Below are positions 10,501 through 21,907 of a DNA stretch of 64,000 nt, one piece after another. Made by a program: the position numbers and the translations under genes. Each line of letters begins with the position of its first letter. The stretch's first letter is position 1. This stretch comes from Mytilus californianus (lineage: Eukaryota > Mollusca > Bivalvia > Mytilida > Mytilidae). The stretch covers positions 64,860,995-64,924,994 of the forward strand of contig NW_026262690.1 in assembly GCF_021869535.1 (NCBI RefSeq), read 5' to 3'. The notes beneath the pieces were generated by a model, which saw only the letters and a list, made by a program, of their open reading frames with translations, was not told where the DNA came from and made no database searches.

Positions 10501-13150
10501 GGGGTGTTGATGACAATCTTTGAGGGAATTGAGTGTTGATGGCAATCATTGAGGGAATGGGGTGTTGTTGGCAATCTTTTTTTAGGAATGGAGTGTTAAT
10601 GACAATCATTGAGGGAATAGTGTGTTGATGGCAATCATTGAGGGAATGGGATGTTGTTGGCAATCTTTTTTTAGGAATGGAGTGTTAATGACAATCACTG
10701 AGGGAATGGGGTGTTGATGGCAATCTTTGAGGGAATGGAGTGTTAATGGCAATCACTGAGGGAATAGGGTGTTGATGGCAATCATTGAGGGAATAGGGTG
10801 TTGGTGACAATCTTTGAGGGAATGGAGTGTTAATGGCAATCACTGAGGGAATGGGGTGTTGATGGCAATCTTTGAGGGAATGGAGTGTTAATGGCAATCA
10901 TTGAGGGAATGGGGGTGTTAATGACAATCTTTGAGGGAATGGAGTGTTAATGACAATCATTGAGGGAATGGGGAGTTGATGGTAATCTTTGAGGGAATGA
11001 AGTGTTAATGGCAATCATTGAGGGAAAAGAGTGTTAATTACAATTTTTGAGGGAATGGAGTGTTAATGGCAACCATTGAGACAATGTGGTGTTGATGGTA
11101 ATCTTTGAGGGAATGGAATGTTGATGACAACCTTTGAGGGAATGGAGTGTTAATGGCAATCTTTGAGGGAATGGGGTGTTGATGGCAATCTTTGAGTAAA
11201 TGTGGGTTTTTGATAGTAATCTTTGAGGGAAAAGGTGTTGATGGTAATCGTTGAGGTAATGGATTGTTAATGGCAATCATTGAGGGAATAGGGTGTTGAT
11301 GGCAATTTTTGAGGGAATTGAGGGTTAATGGCAATCACTGAGTGAATAGGGCGTTGATGGCAATCTTTGAGGGAATGGAAATTTAATGGCAATCATTGAG
11401 TGAATAGGGTGTTGATGGCAATCTTTGAGGGAATGGGGTGTTGATGGCAATCTTTGAGGGAGTGGAGTGTAAATGGCAATCATTGAAGAAATGGAGTGTT
11501 GATAGCAATCTTTGAGGGAATGGAGTGTTAATGACAATCATTGAGGGAATAGGATGTTGATGGCAATCAATGAGGGAATAGGGTGTTAATGGCAATCATT
11601 GAGGGAATAGAGTGTTGATGGCAATCATTGAGGGAATGTGGTGTTGATGACAATCTTTGAGGGAATGGGGTGTTGGTGACGATCTTTGAGGGAATGGAGT
11701 GTTAATGGCAATCATTGAGGGAGAGTGGTGTTGATGGCAATCTTTGAGGGAATGGAGTGTTAATGACAATCATTGAGGGAATGGGAGTGTTGATGACAAT
11801 CTTTGAGGGAATGGAGTGTTAATGACAATCATTGAGGGAATGGGGAGTTGATGGCAATCGTTGAGGGAATGGGGTGTTACAGGCAATCATTGAGGGAAAA
11901 GAGTGTTAATTACAATCTTTGAAGGAATGGAGTGTTAATGGCAACCATTTAGGAAATGTGGTGTTGATGGCAATCTTTGAGAGAAAGGGTGTTGATGGTA
12001 ATCTTTGAGGGTATGGAGTGTTGATGACAACCTTTGAGGGAATGGAGTGTTAATGGCAATCATTGAGGGAATGGGGTGTTGATGACAATCTTTGAGGGAA
12101 TGGGGTGTTGATGGTAATCTTTGAGGAAAAGGGTTTTTGATAGCAATCTTTGAGGGAAAGGGTGTTGATGGTAATCTTTGAGGTTATGGATTGTTAATGG
12201 CAATCATTTATGGAATAGGGTGTTGATGGCAATCTTTGAGGGAATGGAGGATTAATGGCAATCATTGAGTGAATAAGGTGTTGATGGCAATCTTTGAGGG
12301 AATGGGGTGTTGATGGCAATCTTTGAGGGAATTGGGTGTTGATGGCAATCTTTGAGGGAATGTGGGTTTTTGATAGCAATCTTTGAGAGAAAGGGTGTTG
12401 ATGGTAATCTTTGAAGTAATGGATTGTTAATGGCAATCATTGAGGGAATAGGGTGTTGATGACAATCTTTGAGGTAACGGATTGTTAATGGCAGTCATTG
12501 AGGGAATAGGTTGTTGATGGCAATCTTTGAGGGAATGGGGTGTTGATGACAATCTTTGAGGTAATGGATTGTTAATGGCAGTCATTGAGGGAATAGGTTG
12601 TTGATGGCAATCTTTGAGGGAATGGGGTGTTGATGATAATCTTTGAGGAAATGGAGTGTTAATGGCAATCATTGAGGGAATGGGGTGTTAATGGCAATCC
12701 TTGAGGGCACAGGGTGTAGATGGCAATATTGAGGGAATGGGTGTTGATGGCAATTTTTGAGTAAATGGAGTGATTACTGCAATCATTAAGGGAATGGGGT
12801 GTTGATGGCTATCTTTGAAGGAAAGGGCGATGATGGCAATCCTTGAGAAAATGTGGTGTTGATGGCAATCTTTGAGGGAATAGGGTGTTGATGGCAATCT
12901 TTGGGGGAATGGGGGTTTTGATGGCAATCCTTGAGGGCACAGGGTGTAGATGGCAATCTTTGAGGGAAAGGGTGTTGATGGTAATCTTTGAGGTAATATT
13001 TAAGGGAATGGAGTGTTAATGGCAATCATTGAGGGAATGGGGTGTTGAAGGCAATCTTTGAGGGAACAAGGTGTTGATGGCAATCTTTGAGGAAATGTGG
13101 TGTTGATGGCAATCTTTGAGGGAACAGGGTGTTGATGGCAATCTTTGAAA
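7560..13150. repeat. Large 29-bp minisatellite, roughly 190 copies
   Basis: An uninterrupted array of a 29-bp unit (tttgagggaatggggtgttg plus atggcaatc), with variants at fixed positions (att/ttt, agt/ggt, tga/taa, ggc/gac). There is a higher-order repeat: a diagnostic deletion unit (gtgttgatgattgag) recurs at 7781 and 9257, and another variant (ggaatagagtgataatagca) at 8311 and 9847, an offset of 1476-1536 bp. A third variant (atgtgggtttttgatag) recurs at about 8990, 11207 and 12360. Because 29 is not a multiple of 3, the minus strand shows long open frames with an imperfect 29-residue repeat (PQRLPSTPYSLKDCHQH); these are not treated as genes. Confidence 0.95.
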
Positions 13151-14694
13151 CAACAAATGACTTGTGTTATGCCAATTAAAAAAAGCATAATTTGCTCCTG
13201 AATCATGAACTTCTATAGATGAGGCAAAACATTGAATGCAATGGATACAATAAAAGTAGTTTGATAAAAAAAAAAAAGAATTGGAAATTGTAATGCCATT
13301 TGCCATGTATAATTCTGTTATTCAGAAGGAGTAAAGGATAATTGACGTATAGCCCTTTTATACATATGGCAGAATTAATATTTTGCTATAGGAAACCCCA
13401 AAATTATTGATCAAAAACTAGAATAACAATTTCACATTCACATCTTGTATAGGGACACTTTGAATATCTGGGGTCCAGGAGGACTTTTTACCCACAGAAT
13501 ATTAATTTTCATCTGTTGCAAGGCTGTCTTATTCAGTTTGCAAGGCTTTGCAAATAAAAAAAAAATTGATTTTGAACACAATTATTTCATGCATTTTGTG
13601 GGTTCATTTTCAACCTGTCTTTGGTAATTTTATTCATTTTCAGTTCTTACCTGACCAGGATGATCTTTTTCAAAATCCATTAATTGAAAATGAAATGATT
13701 GTCCCCTTAGCTTGAAACAAAGATTCAGTGAAAAAGTTATTCAATCAATAGAATAGTTCATAAGGAATTGTAGATACAATATGCCTTAATACCTCCTTTT
13801 ATAGATATGACAAAGTTCACGGGATGCAGTTATCTCTAAAATCAGTTGGATAAAAAAAAAGAAGCAGCACAAAACTATTAACTATTAAGTACAATTCAGG
13901 AGCCTCTTAAAATAATTTAAAAAGTGCTTAATTTTGATAGATAGAAAAGGAGCAAACAAATAAACTGACAAAGAAATACAGCCTCCATCCCCCTCTATTT
14001 CACTAAGCTGGAGATATAACTATATATCTAAGAAATACAGCCTCCATTCCCCTCTATTTCACTAAGCTGGAGATATAACTATATATCTATATGACTTAAT
14101 AAGAGAAGATAAGACTGCATCACAAAAACACCAAAAAAAAGACATCTGACAACCAACATACTGACTTCAAATGTCTACACAAAATGTCAAGCTAGGAGTT
14201 GATGGGATTCTAAAAGAGCTTAGAAACAATTTAATAGAGACAACCAAAGATCTGCTATCAATATACAATTAGTACACGTTTGACATGTTGCCAGCATGTT
14301 GCCAGCATGTTTCCAGCAGGTTCATATTGTCTGTATTTGACCCTTAAAGTTGTTTACTTATTAAGAGATGAGAAATCTCTGATATCAAAATACTATGAAT
14401 ACCCTTGAATTAATATAAAGATTTGCATATCAGATAGGATGTGTCATTATGTAACAGCAAAAGGTAGCAGATCATAGGTATAGCAATACTATTTAAAGCC
14501 TGTTAAAAAACAACAGTAATATGATAAATTGCTGTGTACATCCACAAGATGTTTTACACCAAAGAATGTATCAGGATCCTTCTTATTGAATGCAATATGA
14601 ATATTATCAAATCAAGACTTCAAATATCAACGTGACCTGTGCTTTATATATCTGAGAAGATGAGCAATTATTTATTAATAAAAGACATTTAAAA
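13151..14694. other. Intergenic, with a 59-bp tandem duplication
   Basis: No gene is seen. A two-copy tandem repeat of period 59 bp lies at 13971-14089 (unit begins aagaaatacagcctccat). Its copies differ by only one or two bases, so it is recent. A short triplicate 'gttgccagcatg' lies near 14288-14318. Confidence 0.55.
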
Positions 14695-15600
14695 TTCGTA
14701 AGGGTTCCGCGGAACCAGTGTCTCGCCTACTTTTGCTGTTAATTGCAGGCTCAACAAAAATGAGATGAGGAAAAAATTTAATAAAAATATTCCTCTCAAT
14801 ACAATTTTTTTATTGTAAGCAGCTTCTGTCCAAGTTTGGTAAAAATCCAGGATAGTTTATGAATCTAATAAATATTTTTAAAAATTTAACTGCAGACTGT
14901 ATGTAATGTTAACTGGAAGAAAAACTAAGTCCATTTATAAGTAAAATATGGATAAACAAGTACAAAATTTTAATAAAAATTTCCTTCTAGATACTAGCTT
15001 TTGATCATAAACAAGCATCTGGCCATGTTTGGTACAAATCCAGGATAGTTTAAGAAAGTTATTAAAATTTTAAAAACTTTAACCACAGAGTGAATGTAAT
15101 GTTTCCTGGCAGAAAAACTAAGTCCATTTATAAGTAAAATACGGAAAAACAGGATTTTTTTTTTTAAATTTACTTCTGGATACTATCTTATGATCATAAA
15201 CAAGCATCTGGCCAAGTTTGGTACAAATCCAGGATAGTTTGAGAAAGTTATTAAAATTTTAAAAACTTTAACCATAGATTGAATGTAATGTTTCCTGACA
15301 GAAAAACTAAGTCCATTTATAAGTAAAATACGGGAAAACAGGATTTTTTTTTTTACAAAATTAACTTCTGGATACTATCTTATGATCATAAACAAGCTTC
15401 TGTCAAAGTTTGGTAGAAATCTAGGTTAGTTTAAGAAAGTTATTAAAATTTCAAAAACTTTAACCACAGAGTGAATATTTGTGGACGCCGCCGACGACGA
15501 CGGAATGTAGGATCACTATGTCTCGCTTTTTCGACAAAAGTCGTAGGCTCGATAAAAATCCGCAGTCTGACAAAATTTTAAATGGATTGCATTGTTTTAA
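14695..15600 (+). mobile_element. Non-autonomous element with ~180-bp tandem core and 3' hairpin
   Basis: The left end is 'gttccgcggaaccagtgtct'. The core holds about four diverged copies of a ~180-bp unit (landmarks 'aaactaagtccatttataag', 'catctggccaagtttgg', 'caaatccaggatagttt'). The right end is a GACGACG-rich tract (15480-15500) followed by 'cgctttttcgacaaaagtcg', 'taggctcgataaaaa'. The same terminal motif ends the elements at 41375 and 63565. There is no coding capacity. Confidence 0.75.
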
Positions 15601-16080
15601 GGATGGAAAAACGAAAATTTCCTTAAGAAAATTTCAAAATAAAATTTCAAGACAACTGGACTAGAGTGTTAACCCTTATGCCTATGTATATTTAGCACTT
15701 TTATCCAAATTCATTGACTTAAATAAAATCACAATACAACCTGTTTATCGTTTCTTTTCCCTGTACCTGTACTTAAATTCGGATAACAACTATTAGTTAT
15801 GTAACCCTATACATGTATTCCATATTAAGATTATAATCTATTGTTTCTCTGATCTAGAAGTAAGGAAGTAACATATCAATTACATGTCTTATATTTTGGG
15901 GGGTATTTTAAAATGTTAAATTTATATGATTATTATTGATTCCATGAAATTCCAATGATTACTTCATCAAATATTTTTATTTCTAATATAAACTTGTGTT
16001 ACCTTGTTTTGTACGAAATTACCATGCACGGTAGTGATTGAGTAGGAACACAGAATTCCCAGTCCAATGTTGATAAAAGT
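15601..16080. other. Intergenic, upstream of cassette A
   Basis: AT-rich sequence with no recognised gene or repeat. It would include the distal promoter of first exon A if that exon is used. Confidence 0.35.
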
Positions 16081-16161
16081 CATGTCCCAATCTGACTATA
16101 TTATTTGGTATATTCCTGTGGGCAGTGAGGGTATTGACCATATATTAACCACATGACAAGA
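16081..16161 (+). promoter_or_regulatory. Presumed promoter/5' UTR of first exon A
   Basis: 'catgtcccaatctgactata' here resembles 'gacatcccaatttaatatga' upstream of first exon B and 'aacatcccaatttaataata' upstream of first exon C. Each lies roughly 65-85 bases before its ATG. The shared block supports common descent of the upstream regions. No clear TATA box is seen at the position it takes in B and C. Confidence 0.4.
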
Positions 16162-16186
16162 ATGAAGACAATGCTTACACTGCTCG
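16162..16186 (+). CDS. Candidate alternative first exon A of gene 2
   Basis: The exon encodes MKTMLTLL and ends with one base (G) before the donor GTAAGA at 16187. Joined to exon 2 (35939) it gives MKTMLTLL-VLTLVIVEVAA, a plausible signal peptide. It has the same 24+1 nt layout as exons D and E and starts ATGAAGA like B and E. It lies 19.8 kb from exon 2. Use is inferred from phase, donor and homology only; it could be a relic. Confidence 0.55.
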
Positions 16187-16495
16187 GTAAGAGAACTGGT
16201 AGTATTATACACTGTACATTTTTGTTTGTTTGTTGCTGACATAAATAACATGTATTTAAAAATTACTATAAAATTTCAGAATAAATTTAACACAGCTTCA
16301 CTGATAGTTTAAACAATCTTTTATTCGAAATATATCGAAATTGGATTGGGAAACTGGCTTAAAGCCTATGTATACCCACTCTGGTTGTGAAATAAACTGA
16401 TATTTTATATTTTACTTGTATGATGTTTTCCTCAGCGAAGCATTCCTATTAAAGATCCAAAGAATGAGAAACATATAATGAGACCAAGCTGTGCA

Positions 16496-16611
16496 GTCAT
16501 AAAACTCTTGAGTACCATTATACTCAGACTCAGAATTCAACCAATGAAAACACTGGAATGAGTGTTTCGAGCCCAATTTTGTACTCTGAGTACTGAGTAA
16601 AGTTTTATGAC
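16496..16611. mobile_element. Small MITE (116 bp)
   Basis: Left end GTCATAAAACTCTTGAGTAC and right end (inverted) GTCATAAAACTTTACTCAGT form imperfect ~20-bp terminal inverted repeats around a non-coding middle. Confidence 0.6.
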
Positions 16612-16804
16612 CAAGAGCGTAGAGCTCTGAAGAGAATCAAATTCCCACCTAGTTGGTTGCATACTTGACCAAAAAAGATTGATTTTGTCAGTTCTTTAAA
16701 ATAAATTTTACTGAACTACAGTTTCCTAACTTTGTTCTTTCAGCATTAGACTGAATTTTGAGAAATGACTTTCCTTTAGAGGATGTTTTGAAATTTCAGA
16801 CTAT

Positions 16805-17044
16805 TAAAATCATCATAGATACCTGGATTAAAATTTTGTATGCCAGACGTGCATTTCGACTACATACTCATTAGTGATATTTAGATAGAAAAAGATTAAA
16901 AAGGCCAAACAAAGTGCCAAGTTAAAAAGCAGTGAGGCCAAAATTCCGAAGGTTTTGCAAAATAAAATAATCTATTCCTGGGATAGAAATTTTTTTAGTA
17001 TTTCGAAAAGTTCAAAGTTTTGTAAACAGTTAATTCAAATACAT
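16805..17044. repeat. Dispersed-repeat fragment
   Basis: 'gccagacgtgcatttcgact', 'gtgaggccaaaattcc' and 'tctattcctgggatagaa' match a repeat I remember from mussel sequence. No other copy lies in this window, so support is from memory only. Confidence 0.4.
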
Positions 17045-17394
17045 GTATACCAATGTTCTGTTTTAAGCACCAAGCATTTCAATATCATGTTTTGCTCATG
17101 TCTTTTTAGGGGGGTTTATTTTGTGTTATTTGTTTAACTTTTGTTCAGGTATGACATGATGAACTTAAAAAAAAAAACATGTAAATGGTAAACATACCAT
17201 ACTAAATTTGAATTATGATGTTTTAAATACTTTTTTCTTGGCAGAGCTTAGATATGTGACAGGGGAAATAATCAAGTAAATCCCCTCTATGAAGAGATAA
17301 ATGTTGACATATGTCCAAAAACAAAGAAAAAGAACCTTTTAAATCCTCATTAATAGAAATATAACATGTAGCATTTACTATCAAATTAAGAAGA

Positions 17395-17515
17395 TGTAGT
17401 TAATGATTGCCAGTGAAAGAACTATAGGTCACTGTATGTCTTTCAACAATGAGCAAAACCCATATGGTATAGTTAGCTATAAAAGGCCCCATCATGATAA
17501 TATGACAAACTGTTA
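17395..17515 (-). repeat. Mussel dispersed-repeat fragment
   Basis: 'aactataggtcactgtatgt', 'caacaatgagcaaaaccc' and 'gctataaaaggcccc' belong to the same family as 6855-7050. The corresponding fragment at 21062-21265 sits at the same place in duplication unit 2, so it predates the duplication. Confidence 0.6.
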
Positions 17516-17602
17516 AATAATTAAATCGAGAAATCTATATATGAGTGATTATTACTTCAAGTATTGGATAAATAAAACCAAAATAGAGTTTTAAATATAC
17601 TT

Positions 17603-19000
17603 GTATATGTTAGCGGCAACAAGAAAAATTAGGCATTAAGCTTAAATCCTAAGCAATAAGCTAACGCCTAGGCATGAAGTTATTGATTTTCAGGCATTAA
17701 GCTTATTTCCTGAAATCTGATGATGATTATTCAACCTATTGCCAAATATAATTTCAGGCTATAAGTGAACTTTGGGATTTTTCTTTATATCTTCCATGTT
17801 AATGTACATTCAGGTGATATATTCTTGATGTCAAGTTGTTTATATTGTATTCCAAATATTTATATACATTAATTTCATGAATTTAACAGATATTTAAATA
17901 TTCATAACAGTATTTACTTGTATGATTATGTTTCAAACAAGTGATTGTATCTAATGAAAGGAGGGTGATTGATGATTGATGATTCAATCAGAAATTTACT
18001 TGACGAAAATTCGCACTTCACTGGTCGAGCTGGTTTTGGTCTCAGCGTCAAAAGTAGAAAAATGTAGATATGAATTTTTACTCACATTATCGTTCCGTTG
18101 ATTTCATTGAATATGTAAAACATTACTGTTCAACATTTTGTTCAAAAAAAAAGTAAAGGAGAACATGAGGAAAATTAATATAAAAAAGTTTTTTTAGAGG
18201 AACTGTTTGGTACTTTGGAAAAGGCATATAAAGAGGTCATGGCGACAGAGACTGTGTGATTTAACCAACTTAATAATGCCTATGCAAATATTTATCGTGA
18301 TTCCATTGCTATTCAAATATTTTTCGGGATTCCATTGAATTATTTCTTTAACTTTTTGAAAATTGTAACATGAAGAAAAAGTATTTAAGGAAGGGAGTAG
18401 TAGTTAGACACATTTTATCCATAGAGTTCAACAGTAGAGAACAGGTTGATTTAATGGATTTCCAATAAAACTCAAGTGGAAACTATAAATTTCTATAGAA
18501 TCACCTAACAAACATTTGTAACATTAGAGCTCTCATGTCAAAATGTGCTTCAGAGGTGACTTTCGATATAATTGATGTTTTCACAATTTTTGGTGCCTGG
18601 ACACATTTTACAGGATTTAAGCTTAAATCCTAGAATTTAAGAATAATGCCCAACATCATTTAGGAAATAGACTTAAACTGCAAAGTGACAATGGTCGTGA
18701 TTTACAGCGTTGGTTGTTTCCGAGTTAAAACTAAGGTGACTTTATCTCAGGTAGTTGACATTTTAAACTTTAGTTCTTGTCATGTTATTATGTACCAAAT
18801 GTATTTTAACTTTCAATAAATGTCTTTTTATTTATCAGTATTTACATTTTAGGCATTAAGACTAATGTCTGGACACATTTTACAGGATTTAAGAATAATG
18901 CCTAACATCATTTAGGCAATAGACTTACTGACTAGGCGTTAGCTTATTGCCTAGGATTTAAGCTTAATACCTAATTTCACTTATTGCCGTTAACATATAC
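17603..19000. mobile_element. Foldback/MITE element with ~70-bp terminal inverted repeats
   Basis: The left end (17603-17675: gcggcaac, ttaggcattaagcttaaat, aagctaacgcctaggc) is mirrored by the right end (18935-19000: ctaggcgttagcttattg, atttaagcttaatacctaa, ttgccgttaacatatac). Two subterminal copies of 'ggacacattttacaggattt' lie at about 18598 and 18868. No open frame is present. It is absent at the homologous position in duplication unit 2 (near 21345), which gives an empty site. Confidence 0.8.
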
Positions 19001-19238
19001 ATTGTCTATTAAAAGCATAATGCAGTATTAACATGGGTTTTGTTGTCTTTGATTTCTATAATTGTATTTACATGTAGAAAGACAAAAATCCAATACACTT
19101 AGGTATCCACCCCAACTTGACTACTTTAGGGTGTTGGTTCACTTTACCCACAAAAGCATAATGATAAAATGTATATCATAGGGCAAATGTTATTGTTAAT
19201 TGTTGAGAAAACAAGATGAACTGGATACCTTCCTTTAA

Positions 19239-19510
19239 GGCCGTACCTAACACTACAGGGAGATAACTCTGTAAAAATCAGCTAAACGTTTTAATTACGT
19301 TCTATTGTTAAGGAAATATTAAGCTTCTCAATGATCAAAATTAGTGTTTGTCAAACTGCTATATAATCAATGAAATTTTTCTGATAAAGGGGTTGGTTCA
19401 AATTTTTTGAAATTTTTATATTTTTGTCAAAGGGTCAAAGTTAACATTTTGTTAAAATTTTATAAAAATTCAACGAGCCAAATTAATATTAGTCAAGGTG
19501 TTTGGTACCA
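19239..19510. mobile_element. Small MITE with an empty site in the paralogous unit
   Basis: The left end 'ggccgtacctaacac' and right end 'gtgtttggtaccatc' are imperfect inverted repeats. The paralogous stretch at about 21445-21490 runs from 'taccttcatttaat' straight into the shared 'ggtatttttcc' block, so this ~270-bp piece is an insertion specific to unit 1. Confidence 0.65.
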
Positions 19511-19892
19511 TCTTAATCATATTTTAATTTATATAAATATTGGTATTTTTCCTTTAATAGCTGCTTAAGTATACAAGTACCCATATTAAAACACTTTCTT
19601 ATTTGTTTATCATATGACTAACCTTTATTTCACAATGAATCAAAGCAGAAAAATATTTTATTGAATAAATCTTCATTTAACTATATAATAAATTATTTTT
19701 TGTGCCAATTTTACAAAATCTATAAATAAAGTATCACATAGAAGTTCAATAACCTATGATTTTTAAAGTGCATTTGCTTGATTATGATAGTAAACAAAAG
19801 CGAAAAGTTTCAAATAAAGGATTGGGCCAATTCAATGTATCTAGTTTATATATGTAAAATGTTATTTATATTAGTTTAAACTGTTTACAGGA

Positions 19893-19900
19893 TATATAAA
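19893..19900 (+). promoter_or_regulatory. TATA box of cassette B
   Basis: TATATAAA lies 98 bases before the ATG of first exon B. The same octamer lies 103 bases before the ATG of exon C, in otherwise diverged paralogous sequence. Conservation of position supports a core promoter. Confidence 0.55.
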
Positions 19901-19990
19901 TAGTATCTATAATTATCATGGGACATCCCAATTTAATATGATAAAAACCACATTTCTACATTCAGACTGACCACACATATAACAATCAAA

Positions 19991-20039
19991 ATGAAGACTG
20001 TTGTTAAACTGTTAATGAAGACTGTAATTAAACTGCTGG
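19991..20039 (+). CDS. Candidate alternative first exon B of gene 2 (internally doubled)
   Basis: The exon encodes MKTVVKLLMKTVIKLL and ends in phase 1 before the donor GTAAGA at 20040. It is two tandem 24-nt copies (MKTVVKLL and MKTVIKLL) plus one G; the other exons of the array (A, D, E) have a single 24-nt copy. Joined to exon 2 it gives a 27-residue leader ending VLTLVIVEVAA. A TATA box (19893) and the 'acatcccaattt' block precede it. Confidence 0.6.
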
Positions 20040-20694
20040 GTAAGAAAATACACAAATCTAAGACAAAAAAGCTTTGATTATAATGTAAAAGATTTTTGGC
20101 CCCAAAATATAGCAGTTTTACAAAATTGTTAAAATGTAAACTTTTAGCTATTTTTTGGAAAGTAGAATACTTCTGCTACATACATATTGGCAGTTTTTGA
20201 CAATACAATGCATATATATCGGGTACTTGCATCATTAAGTCATGATAAATTACTGAAATTTTCACAATTTTAGATTTGAGTTAAATGGAAGTGGCCACAT
20301 TTGTGTTCATTCTTAATATTTAAATGCATGTTGTATTTGATGATAATACATAACATATATAAAGGTTGAGAGTGAACACAGATGCAGCCACTTTCATTTT
20401 TGACAAAAACCATCTGAAAAGTGACATATTATGGCATATTTGATAGATTTTACATATGTAAGCTTGAATCTGAGCGTCTTTAATGATAAAATCAGTTCAA
20501 ATCTGTCACATAAACTAATTGAATCGACTGAAGTAGACACTTAAGTGTTTTTAAAAAGTGACGAAAATCTTTCATCAGATGAACCTGAAATTTGAGGCCA
20601 AAATCAGCCTTTACCTTGTTTTCTTTAAATCTGACCCAGGGAAAAAATGAAAAGATTCTTCTGTTCAAGATGAAACCTTTGCCCACTGTATACC
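20040..20694. other. Unassigned DNA between cassettes B and C
   Basis: No gene or clear repeat is visible. If first exon B is used, this is intron. Confidence 0.35.
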
Positions 20695-20965
20695 AAAATT
20701 CTTTTTAAAGCACCAAAGTATTTCAATATAAACCTTTTGTCTGTGTTTTTTTTATCTATATAGTGTTATTTGTTTAACTTTTGTTTAGGTATGACATGAT
20801 GAACTTACAAATTAAGATCATATAAATGTTATACATACCATAATGAATTTAAATTTTGATATGTAAAATACTTTTTTCTTGGCAAAGCATAGATATGTGA
20901 CTGGGAAAATTATAAATCCCCCTGTAGTTATTCTATGGAGAGATTAATGTTGACATCACAAACAA

Positions 20966-21265
20966 ATTGTTTAACCCCTCCATATTCTTTGTGTGCCTGT
21001 CCAAAGTCAGGAGCCTGTAGTTCAGTGGTTGCAGTTGGTTTAAGTCTGTCATATTTGTTGTAAAATTAAAAAGATGTGGTATTATTGCCAGTGAGACAAC
21101 TAACCATCAGAGACCATATGACATAGATTTAAGAAACCATAATCAACCATAGGTCACCATACGTCACCATACATTCAATAATGAGTAAATCCCATGGCGA
21201 ATAGTAAGCTATAAAACATCTAATCATGTTACCATGACAAAATGCAAAACAAAAGGAACTAACAA
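20966..21265. repeat. Mussel dispersed-repeat modules, head to head
   Basis: 20966-21060 carries the 'tgtgcctgtcc..gtcaggagcctgtag' module in + orientation. 21062-21265 carries the 'agatgtggtattattgccag' to 'tgacaaaatgcaaaac' module in - orientation. Confidence 0.6.
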
Positions 21266-21758
21266 AAACTTTGCTTGTCTAATTATATCTTAAGGTAATA
21301 AACCTTTTAATATGGATGGATAAAAAAAAAAAAGAATTTTTGATATATTCATACTATTAAAAGCATAATGATTAAAAAATATTGCAGAACTAAATTTTAT
21401 AGTAAATGGTCATTGCTAATTGTTGATAAAATAAGATAAACTGAATACCTTCATTTAATCCAACATTATATTTATGTTAATACTGGTATTTTTCCATAGC
21501 TGCATTGGTACACAGGTATGAATCAAAACAGAAAATATTTTCTAGAATATCTCTAAAAAAGAAAATTAATGACTATTTTTGTTGTGCTAACTATAAAAAA
21601 ATCTAGGATATGGTATAGAAGTTCAATGACAACTATGAATATGATTTATAAGCCCCTTACTTGATTATGATCTTAAATAAACAACAATGAAAAAGTTTCA
21701 AATAAAGGATAGGTGCTGATTGACGTATTTAGTAAATATATGAACAATGTATTCAGGA

Positions 21759-21766
21759 TATATAAA
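21759..21766 (+). promoter_or_regulatory. TATA box of cassette C
   Basis: TATATAAA lies 103 bases before the ATG of exon C and is positionally conserved with cassette B. Confidence 0.55.
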
Positions 21767-21861
21767 TACAAATGAAGTATCTAAATATAAATGGAACATC
21801 CCAATTTAATAATATTTTATGACCACATACATAAAGACTGACCACACAGATAACAATCAAA

Positions 21862-21907
21862 ATGCAGACTGTTAAACTGTTAATGAAGGCTGTAGTTAAA
21901 CTGTTGC
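21862..21907 (+). CDS. Candidate alternative first exon C of gene 2 (internally doubled)
   Basis: The exon encodes MQTVKLLMKAVVKLL and ends in phase 1 (base C) before the donor GTAAGA at 21908. It is the paralogue of exon B with one codon missing from the first half, so the reading frame and the final phase are kept (46 nt = 15 codons + 1). Retention of frame, start and donor after substitutions suggests constraint, though few sites are available to judge this. Confidence 0.55.

Larger units (their letters stand above)
17045..20040 (+). repeat. Tandem duplication unit 1 (downstream of A to exon B)
   Basis: This is paralogous to 20695-21910. Shared landmarks in the same order are: 'tttgttcaggtatgacatga' (17140 / 20783), 'cttttttcttggca' (17230 / 20872), a mussel-repeat fragment, 'ctattaaaagcataatg' (19006 / 21354), 'aattgttgagaaaacaagat' (19198 / 21418), 'aaataaaggatt' (19813 / 21699), the TATA box, and the first exon. 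Unit 1 is longer because it carries two insertions, 17603-19000 and 19239-19510, that unit 2 lacks. Confidence 0.75.

Noticed and set aside
7560..13150. Possible CRISPR-like array because the unit is 29 bp
   Set aside because: Units are directly adjacent with no unique spacers, and the host is an animal genome. It is a minisatellite.
7554..13306. Many overlapping minus-strand open frames (up to 210 codons) encoding Pro/Ser/His-rich repeats
   Set aside because: They are all products of the 29-bp minisatellite read in three frames. Frames end at random unit variants, and there is no start context, splice sites or non-repeat sequence.
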